DNA of 19,502 bases from Chloroflexota bacterium (GTDB lineage: Bacteria; Chloroflexota; Dehalococcoidia; SZUA-161): NCBI GenBank assembly GCA_003229915.1, contig QIGA01000129.1, forward strand, positions 1 to 19,502. Reading direction: 5' to 3'. Position numbers and translations under genes: made by a program. The notes under the pieces were generated by a model that did no database searches, had not been told where the DNA came from, and was given only the letters and a program-made list of their open reading frames with translations. This document shows positions 13,765 through 19,502 of the stretch, piece by piece (positions within the stretch are counted from its first letter, which is position 1; every line of letters begins with the position of its first letter).

Positions 13765-15707
13765 CGGAGCGATATGGATATACGGGGAAGATACTGAGGG
13801 TGGATCTATCCTCGGGAAAGATAACCCACACCCCAACAGCGGACTATGCCGACAGGTTCCTGGGAGGGAGAGGAATCGCCACCAAGATCTACTGGGATGA
13901 GGTGCCCGCAGGTGTCAGCGCCTTCGATCCCGAGAACCGAATGATATTCGTAACCGGGCCGCTGGCAGGATTCAGCGGACTGGCCGGCTCCCGGTGGCAG
14001 GTGTGCGGCAAGGCTCCCGCTATGACCCCCGAAGAGTTCTCCTATTGCAACCTCGGCGGAAGATGGGGAGGACAGCTCAAGTTCGCCGGCTACGACGGGC
14101 TGGTGATTCAAGGCAAATCGGACAAACCGGTGTATCTCTTCGTCGAGGACGACGTCGTCGAGATAAGGGACGCTTCCGCGCTCTGGGGCAAGAGCACTGT
14201 TGCAGCGCGGGAAATCCTGAAAGAGGAGCTGGGCAGTACGGTGGCGGTAGTAGCCTGCGGCCCCGCTGGCGAGAACCTGGTCTCCTACGCCATAATCCTC
14301 GCCGACAATGACGCCAGCGGCTCCAGCGGATTCGGAGCCGTTATGGGTTCCAAGAAACTGAAGGCTATCGCGGTGCGGGGCAAGGGGAAAGTAACCGCAG
14401 CTAACCCCGACAAGCTCAAGGAAGTCAGGGAATATATCCGCCAGCTTCTATACAAGGGGCCGCATTACGCTGAGCAAATAGCGAAGCTGGAGACGCATAT
14501 CGAGGCGGTACAGGGCCAGAAGATCAGGAGAGACCTCTGCCTGGGCTGCACTGGCTACGGCGGCAGGGTAATCCTGGAATCAAGGGACGGCCAGAAAAGG
14601 GGGAAATCGCTGTGCGGGTCTTCGCTCTTCTACCTAGACAAGGCCATGAAGTACTACGGGGAACGGAACGAAGTCCCGTTTTATGTCAACAGACTCTGCG
14701 ATGAATACGGCGTTGACGCACTCGCCATTGAGTCGATGATGAAGTGGCTCTCAAGGTGCTGGCACACAGGTATTCTGACCGACGAAAACACCGGTATCCC
14801 CCTGTCCAAGGCGGGTAGCTGGGAGTACATGGAAGCCCTGGTGACGAAGATGTCGCTCCGGGATGGTTTCGGAGATGTCCTTGCCCAAGGGATCGAGAAG
14901 GCGGCTGATGCAGTGGGCAATGGAGCAAAAGAGCTTATCGCCGATTACGTGTCGAAAGCGGGTCATTTGCTGACCTACTGCCCCCGTACATTTCCGGTAC
15001 ACGGATTGCTGTATGCTCTGGAACCCAGGCAGGCGGTAAACCAACTGCACGAAATGGGACTGGCTCTGTTCCAGTGGATCAACTGGGCCAACGGACTTGA
15101 GGGCGCCTATCTTTCCAGCGATGTATTCCGCAAGATCGGCGCGAGGTTCTGGGGGAGCGAATTAGCGGCCGATTTCTCCACTTATGATGGGAAGGGGCTG
15201 GCGGCAACAAAGATTCAGGATCGCGAGTATGCCAAAGAATGCCTCATCCTTTGCGACTTCGCCTGGCCGATCGTACATACCCTGGCAGGCGATCACGTAG
15301 GAGATCCCTCTGTCGAAAGCAGAATGCTTTCCGCGGTAACTGGGCTTGAGGTTGACGAGGAAGGGCTCTACCGTATAGGTGAAAGAGTGTTCAACATGCA
15401 GAGAGCGATACACATTAGAGAAGGGCACAAGGGCAGGGAAAGCGACATGATCCCGGAAGCCTTCTTCACCACTCCTCTCAAGGGTCACGCGATGAACCCT
15501 AATGCACAGGCTCCAGGCAAGGACGGCGAGATAACTTCGAGGATTGGGATGGTGGTTGACAGGGCAGAGTTCGAACGGATGAAAGGTGAATACTATCAGC
15601 TCAGAGGCTGGGATGTCGCCAGTGGCCTCCAGACGAAGACGAAGCTGGAGAAACTCGACCTCCACGAAATCGCTCAGGAACTGGGGCCGCGAGGGCTTGC
15701 GGTATAG
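13761..15707 (+). CDS. Aldehyde:ferredoxin oxidoreductase-family tungsten enzyme
   Basis: A 648-residue AOR-family protein. Residues 1-200 form the tungstopterin-binding domain (TGKILRVDLSSGKI, FLGGRGIATKIYWDEVP, GPLAGFSG, GRWGGQLKFAGYDGLVIQGK). The cluster site reads C260-LG-C263-TGY-G267. The third cysteine of the usual C-x2-C-x3-C is a glycine, while the distal Cys in LILCDFAW is present and an extra Cys285 follows. The family oxidises aldehydes to acids, reduces acids with ferredoxin, or, in the BamB branch, reduces benzoyl-CoA-type rings; BamB is of similar size (family knowledge). Start and upstream stop overlap (GTGA), so it is translationally coupled to the four-cluster ferredoxin, its likely redox partner. 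The reaction cannot be fixed from sequence. Confidence 0.88.
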   Translation: MTERYGYTGKILRVDLSSGKITHTPTADYADRFLGGRGIATKIYWDEVPAGVSAFDPENRMIFVTGPLAGFSGLAGSRWQVCGKAPAMTPEEFSYCNLGGRWGGQLKFAGYDGLVIQGKSDKPVYLFVEDDVVEIRDASALWGKSTVAAREILKEELGSTVAVVACGPAGENLVSYAIILADNDASGSSGFGAVMGSKKLKAIAVRGKGKVTAANPDKLKEVREYIRQLLYKGPHYAEQIAKLETHIEAVQGQKIRRDLCLGCTGYGGRVILESRDGQKRGKSLCGSSLFYLDKAMKYYGERNEVPFYVNRLCDEYGVDALAIESMMKWLSRCWHTGILTDENTGIPLSKAGSWEYMEALVTKMSLRDGFGDVLAQGIEKAADAVGNGAKELIADYVSKAGHLLTYCPRTFPVHGLLYALEPRQAVNQLHEMGLALFQWINWANGLEGAYLSSDVFRKIGARFWGSELAADFSTYDGKGLAATKIQDREYAKECLILCDFAWPIVHTLAGDHVGDPSVESRMLSAVTGLEVDEEGLYRIGERVFNMQRAIHIREGHKGRESDMIPEAFFTTPLKGHAMNPNAQAPGKDGEITSRIGMVVDRAEFERMKGEYYQLRGWDVASGLQTKTKLEKLDLHEIAQELGPRGLAV

Positions 15708-15731
15708 CTTCCCCGCAGATAAGGAGAATTC

Positions 15732-16937
15732 ATGGCTGAGCAACCTCTATCCGATGTCCGAATACTGGATTTGACCTGGCACATCGCGGGGCCCAACTGC
15801 ACCAAGTTCTTCGCAGACTACGGCGCTGACGTGATCAAGGTCGAAAAACCAGGTGAGGGTGACCCGGCGAGGAGACTGGGCCCGTTCCATGAGGATGACC
15901 CTCATCCGGAGAAGAGCGGGCTCTTTTTATACCTGAACACTAACAAGCGGGGCATCACCCTCAATTTGAAGACTCAGACCGGAAAGAGAATACTCAAAGA
16001 CCTGGTGAAGGACGTGGATATCTTAGTTGAGAACTTCAGCCCCCATGTTATGCCCAGTATCGGATTGGATTACGAGACCCTGGAGAAGGTCAACCCCAAG
16101 CTGGTAATGACCTCCGTCTCCAACTTCGGCCAGACGGGCCCCTATCGCAGCTTCAAGGCCTCGGAGATTATCATCTATGGGATGGGTGGCGCCATGTGCA
16201 CTACTGGCGTAGGTGATTGCGAGCCTGTCAAGAAAGGTATGAACGTGATCCAATACCAGGGAGGCACCATGGCCGCGGCAGCTACCATGATAGCCCTCTA
16301 TGCAGCCAGAGCGCAGGGCATCGGCCAGCATGTTGATGTCTCGCTGATGGAAACTCAGATGAGCTCCATCGACAGAAGGATGAGCGAGCTCCTGGCCTAC
16401 GAGTATAACAACGAATTGACGCCCAGAATGGATATTGCGGGACTCCTGCAATATCCCTATGGAATCTTTCCCTGCGCTGATGGCTATGTCGACGTAGCCG
16501 GCGGATTCATGTTCCTTAACCGCATCGAAAGGGTGCTCAAGGTGCCCCTTATGGAGAAATACGGCGGCGTGAATCAATTCAATATGGAACGCAGGGAGGA
16601 GTTCATGGGCACCATCTGGTACCCCTGGGTCATGGAGCGCACCAGGAGGGAGGCAGTTGAAGCTTGCCAGGCGGCACGAGTCATGAGCGCCCCGATCAAC
16701 ACTACCGAGGACCTGCTCAAGGAACCTCAGTTCCAGGAGAGAGGTTTCTGGGCGGAGGCCGACCATCCCGTCGTGGGAAGGCTGACCTGCCCCGGCAGGC
16801 CAGCCCTATGCACCGAGCTGCCGTGGGAGATTCGGAGGCCCGCGCCGCTTCTGGGTGAACACAACGAAGAAGTCTACACTTCATTGGGATACTCGAAGGA
16901 AGACCTGGTGAAACTGAGGGAAGGGAGGATTATCTGA
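15732..16937 (+). CDS. CaiB/BaiF class III CoA-transferase homologue without the catalytic Asp
   Basis: A 401-residue family III CoA-transferase homologue (VRILDLTWHIAGPNCTKF, GADVIKVEKPG, NKRGITLNLKT, IGQHVDVSLMETQ). At the position of the catalytic aspartate that forms acyl anhydrides, the sequence is IQYQGG with Gln174, where active paralogues have GDYAGG or GDEASG. It is unlikely to transfer CoA alone. The next gene, one base away, encodes a homologue with the Asp, so the two probably form a heteromeric transferase like benzylsuccinate CoA-transferase BbsEF, which also has two different subunits (family knowledge). The start follows AAGGAG at 15721-15726. It is 24 bases after the AOR-family gene. 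Confidence 0.87.
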   Translation: MAEQPLSDVRILDLTWHIAGPNCTKFFADYGADVIKVEKPGEGDPARRLGPFHEDDPHPEKSGLFLYLNTNKRGITLNLKTQTGKRILKDLVKDVDILVENFSPHVMPSIGLDYETLEKVNPKLVMTSVSNFGQTGPYRSFKASEIIIYGMGGAMCTTGVGDCEPVKKGMNVIQYQGGTMAAAATMIALYAARAQGIGQHVDVSLMETQMSSIDRRMSELLAYEYNNELTPRMDIAGLLQYPYGIFPCADGYVDVAGGFMFLNRIERVLKVPLMEKYGGVNQFNMERREEFMGTIWYPWVMERTRREAVEACQAARVMSAPINTTEDLLKEPQFQERGFWAEADHPVVGRLTCPGRPALCTELPWEIRRPAPLLGEHNEEVYTSLGYSKEDLVKLREGRII

Positions 16938-16938
16938 A

Positions 16939-18270
16939 ATGGCCAAGCTGCCGCTGGAGGGGATAAGGGTGGTTGGCATGACGCAGATGTGGGCTGGGCC
17001 CATTGCCGAAATGCACCTGGCGGACTGGGGTGCCGAGGTCATCAAGGTGGAATCCCTTCACTACCTCGCCGTCGGCACAAGGGGCCCCGCGCCCAGGCAC
17101 GCAAAATACGCCGTGGATTTCGTCAAGGGAGGCTATGCGGCGTACCTCAAGGAAGGCTATGACGAGGTTAACGGCAGACCCTGGAACCGGAGTTGCATGT
17201 TCAATGTACACGGCCGAAACAAGCTTTCCTGCACCGTAGACCCCATGAGACCCAAGGGCAAGGAGATACTCAGGCGGCTGCTCCAGGTGAGTGACATTTT
17301 CATAGAGAGCAATCAGCCCGGTGTTATGGAAAACCTCGGCCTCACGTACGATGTAATAAAGGACTGGAACCCAAAGATCATCATGGTCTCCATGTCGGGC
17401 TTCGGGCAATCGGGGCCGCTCAAGTACTATCGTGCCCTGGGCGCTCACCAGGAGGACTTTTTGGGACACACCTATCTCAGGGGCTACATAGACAGAGACG
17501 TGACGGCAAACTCGGCTATCTATCATGGCGATGAGGCCTCCGGGACGACCGCCACCTTCATAATTGTGATGGCCCTTCACCAGCGCAACAGGACGGGGAA
17601 GGGCATGTTCATCGACATATCCCAGACAGAGGCCACCATGCTCCAGTTGGGTGAGGCGATTATGGACTACACCATGAACAAAAGAATCACTGAGCGGACA
17701 GGTAACCGTGATCTCTATGGCGCCGTCCAGGGCTGCTATCGCTGCCGCGGAGAGGATAGATGGGTGTGTATCACCATCCGCACCGATAAGGAATGGCAGG
17801 GATTTTGTCGCGCCCTGGGGCATCCCGACTGGACGAGAGAGGACAAGTTCTCGGACGCTTTCAAGCGATGGCATAACCACGACGAACTGGACAAACACAT
17901 CGAGGAGTGGACCAGCCAGCACGATCATTTCGCGGTCATGCGCATGTTGCAAAATGAAGGTGTCGCCGCCGGCCCTGTTGAGCACCCGGACGATGCCTAC
18001 AACGACCCCCAGATGAATGACCGGGGGTTCTTTGAGACGGTAACTCATCCCGAATGCGGGACACACCGATACCCCGGCCTGGCCTACAGGATGTCCAAGA
18101 CACCCAATCACATCCGCCGTCCGGCTGTTCGGCTGGGCGAGCATAATGAATACGTGTACAAGCATATTCTCGGCGTTTCCGATGAAGAGTATGCCGAACT
18201 GGAGAAAGAGGGGCACATAGGCATGGACCTTGTGCCCGGCCTGGAGATCGGCAAGTACAAGGCCGAATAG
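16939..18270 (+). CDS. CaiB/BaiF class III CoA-transferase, probable catalytic subunit
   Basis: A 443-residue family III CoA-transferase with the catalytic Asp198 in IYHGDEASG and the signature GKGMFIDISQTEATM. It is longer than the usual roughly 400 residues because of an insertion at about 40-90 after GAEVIKVES. It starts one base after the stop of the preceding homologue, with GGAGG (16924-16928) inside that gene, so the two are translationally coupled and probably equimolar. Predicted role: moving CoA from a donor such as succinyl-CoA to the free acid substrate to start its degradation. The following SDR and acyl-CoA dehydrogenase match that order of steps. Confidence 0.9.
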   Translation: MAKLPLEGIRVVGMTQMWAGPIAEMHLADWGAEVIKVESLHYLAVGTRGPAPRHAKYAVDFVKGGYAAYLKEGYDEVNGRPWNRSCMFNVHGRNKLSCTVDPMRPKGKEILRRLLQVSDIFIESNQPGVMENLGLTYDVIKDWNPKIIMVSMSGFGQSGPLKYYRALGAHQEDFLGHTYLRGYIDRDVTANSAIYHGDEASGTTATFIIVMALHQRNRTGKGMFIDISQTEATMLQLGEAIMDYTMNKRITERTGNRDLYGAVQGCYRCRGEDRWVCITIRTDKEWQGFCRALGHPDWTREDKFSDAFKRWHNHDELDKHIEEWTSQHDHFAVMRMLQNEGVAAGPVEHPDDAYNDPQMNDRGFFETVTHPECGTHRYPGLAYRMSKTPNHIRRPAVRLGEHNEYVYKHILGVSDEEYAELEKEGHIGMDLVPGLEIGKYKAE

Positions 18271-18320
18271 GCCTTCAGCAGCGAGCGTCTACCATCGAAC
18301 CGTGAAACAGGGGGTGGGAA

Positions 18321-19199
18321 ATGGGAGTACTGGAAGGCAAAGTTGCCATAGTCACAGGTGCGGGGAGAGGCTTGGGAAGAAGCCACGCCCTCGCGCTGGC
18401 CCAAGAGGGCGCGAAAGTGGTGGTGAACGACCTGGGAGCGGAATTGGATGGCACGGGAGGAGGGCCAGAGCCGGCTGACGAGGTTGTCAAAGAGATCAAA
18501 GACGCAGGCGGAGCAGCGGTGGCCAGCTACGAAGACGTAGCTGATTTCCAGGGGGCCAAAAGGATCATCGATTGCGCCACCGACAGCTTCGGCAAACTGG
18601 ATATCCTGGTCAACAACGCAGGTTTTGCGAGGGACAGGATCAGCTTTAATATGTCCGAGGAGGACTTCGATGCCGTTATCGCAGTCCATCTCAAGGGAAC
18701 GTTCAACTGCGGCAGGTGGGCTTGTGCTTACTTCAGGGAGCGGAGCAAGGAAGGGAAACCTGATAGCGGGCGGATAATAAGTACATCCTCACACTCCGGT
18801 CTACTGGGGAATGTGGGGCAGGCTAACTACGGGTCGGCCAAGGCGGGCGTTGCCGCCATGACCATCATCTGGGCAATGGAAATGGGAAGGTACAATGTAA
18901 CGTGCAACGCTATCGCTCCCATGGCCCGAACTAGGATGACAGAAGTCAACATCGGGCCTCCGCCGACTGATGAGGGCGTATTCGATGAGTTCGCCCCTGA
19001 GAATGTCTCCCCGGTTGTGGTTTACCTCGCCAGCGACCAGGCACAAAACATAACGGGACGCGTTCTCTCGATCAGAGGAGGTAAGCTCGAGCTGTTCCAG
19101 CCCTGGCACATAGCGAAGTCCATTGACATAGGGAGAAGGTGGACAATAGAGGAGATTGGCGAGAGGATCGGCGAGCTTGGGGACTTCCCCACTCCTTAA
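18321..19199 (+). CDS. Short-chain dehydrogenase, (3R)-hydroxyacyl-CoA dehydrogenase type
   Basis: A 292-residue SDR. The cofactor motif TGAGRGLG is at 12-19, NNAG at 98-101, and the catalytic Ser157/Tyr170/Lys174 have correct spacing. VVVNDLGAELDGTGGGPEPADEVV resembles the N-terminal dehydrogenase domain of peroxisomal multifunctional enzyme type 2, with Asp37 favouring NAD+. A C-terminal extension of about 40 residues (ELFQPWHIAKSIDIG onward) lies beyond the usual 250-residue core. Likely reaction: (3R)-hydroxyacyl-CoA to 3-ketoacyl-CoA, matching the (R)-stereochemistry of MaoC hydration. The ribosome binding site is weak (GGGGTGG). It follows the CoA-transferase pair after 50 bases. Confidence 0.9.
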   Translation: MGVLEGKVAIVTGAGRGLGRSHALALAQEGAKVVVNDLGAELDGTGGGPEPADEVVKEIKDAGGAAVASYEDVADFQGAKRIIDCATDSFGKLDILVNNAGFARDRISFNMSEEDFDAVIAVHLKGTFNCGRWACAYFRERSKEGKPDSGRIISTSSHSGLLGNVGQANYGSAKAGVAAMTIIWAMEMGRYNVTCNAIAPMARTRMTEVNIGPPPTDEGVFDEFAPENVSPVVVYLASDQAQNITGRVLSIRGGKLELFQPWHIAKSIDIGRRWTIEEIGERIGELGDFPTP

Positions 19200-19204
19200 A
19201 ATTT

Positions 19205-19247
19205 GGGGTAGCCTGGAAACGGCTCGAAACCCTATCCGGAAGCTACC
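19205..19247 (+). promoter_or_regulatory. Leader hairpin before the acyl-CoA dehydrogenase gene
   Basis: GGTAGC (19207-19212) and GCTACC (19242-19247) pair across a 29-base interior. GGGGTAGCCT here also occurs in the hairpin repeat at 866-932, so it may be a degenerate relative. AAGGAG (19248-19253) follows directly. Function unknown. Confidence 0.35.
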
Positions 19248-19259
19248 AAGGAGCCACCA

Positions 19260-19502
19260 ATGGATTTTCAATACACCCCGGAAGAGGAAGCGCTGAAGAA
19301 GGAATTCGAGGACTTCTTCAGGGAGGAGATGAAGAGCGCCCCACCCCAATGGGGTACCTCGATGGAGGCTTTATTCGGCGTAGATGAGTGCTGGGAGTTC
19401 CATAAACGGACGGCGAAGAAGCTGGCAGCCCAGGGCTGGCTCTCCCGCCCCTGGCCCAGGGAATACGGTGGGCAGGACGCTTCTCTGATAGAGCAGTTCA
19501 TC
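19260..19502 (+). CDS. Acyl-CoA dehydrogenase, N-terminal part (runs off the window)
   Basis: The first 81 codons of an acyl-CoA dehydrogenase are present, beginning MDFQYTPEEEALKKEF and reaching WPREYGGQDASLIEQF, the conserved segment of the N-terminal helical domain. FAD- and substrate-binding domains and the catalytic base lie outside the window. Expected reaction: FAD-dependent alpha,beta-dehydrogenation of an acyl-CoA. The start is supported by AAGGAG seven bases before the ATG. It follows the SDR after 60 bases and is probably part of the CoA-transferase operon. The N-terminus is closely related to the truncated copy at 9440-9600, in the same orientation. Confidence 0.9.
   Translation, partial: MDFQYTPEEEALKKEFEDFFREEMKSAPPQWGTSMEALFGVDECWEFHKRTAKKLAAQGWLSRPWPREYGGQDASLIEQFI

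Noticed and set aside
16930..18216. Long open frame on the - strand (428 codons)
   Set aside because: It is exactly antisense to the catalytic CoA-transferase gene, has no family motif, and is explained by codon bias of the sense gene.
1..19502. CRISPR arrays, tRNA/rRNA genes, transposases or integrases
   Set aside because: None seen. No regularly spaced direct repeats, no tRNA-like cloverleaf and no recombinase motifs were recognised in any frame.

Overview
The window is a dense, one-directional cluster of CoA-thioester and redox genes. Every supported gene is on the + strand, most have strong GGAGG-type ribosome binding sites, and most gaps are under 130 bases. The family content suggests an anaerobic, non-phototrophic bacterium that degrades organic acids or hydrocarbon-derived acids: class III CoA-transferases and racemases, MaoC hydratases, thiolase-fold enzymes with a DUF35 partner, a molybdopterin oxidoreductase with a four-cluster ferredoxin, and an aldehyde:ferredoxin oxidoreductase. 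A subsurface Chloroflexota (Dehalococcoidia-like) or another anaerobic degrader is my best guess, but the lineage is not proven by anything seen here.

Layout. 1-190 holds a hairpin-forming interspersed repeat and a possible promoter. 191-805 is a PAS plus helix-turn-helix regulator. 866-932 and 2182-2248 are two copies of an intergenic hairpin repeat on either side of an alpha-methylacyl-CoA racemase-like gene (997-2169). 2291-4900 is a compact four-gene module: a MaoC without the catalytic His, a MaoC with Asp/His, a thiolase-fold protein without either catalytic Cys, and a DUF35 zinc-ribbon/OB protein. It looks like a split version of the ChsH1-ChsH2/Ltp2 hydratase-aldolase system of steroid side-chain degradation. 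4965-8093 has a crotonase-family enzyme lacking both hydratase glutamates and two paralogous nitronate monooxygenase-like flavoproteins. The first of these is broken by an 8-bp tandem duplication. 8155-9423 is a true thiolase with all its catalytic residues.

9440-9744 is a scar: the 5' end of an acyl-CoA dehydrogenase gene joined out of frame to the 3' end of a MaoC-type gene. A zinc alcohol dehydrogenase follows (9763-10872). Next comes a redox trio (11003-15707): a cytoplasmic DMSO-reductase-family molybdoenzyme, a 16-cysteine ferredoxin and an AOR-family tungsten enzyme. Both large subunits have altered Fe-S ligand patterns. 15732-18270 encodes two adjacent CoA-transferase homologues, of which only the second keeps the catalytic Asp. 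A (3R)-hydroxyacyl-CoA dehydrogenase-type SDR (18321-19199) and an acyl-CoA dehydrogenase cut by the window edge (from 19260) close the region.

Together the genes read as activation of an acid by CoA transfer, dehydrogenation, (R)-specific hydration, then oxidation and thiolysis or retro-aldol cleavage of a branched or cyclic acyl-CoA, with racemisation of an alpha-methyl centre. The molybdo/tungsto trio probably handles an additional oxidation or reduction of the substrate. The actual substrate cannot be read from the sequence.
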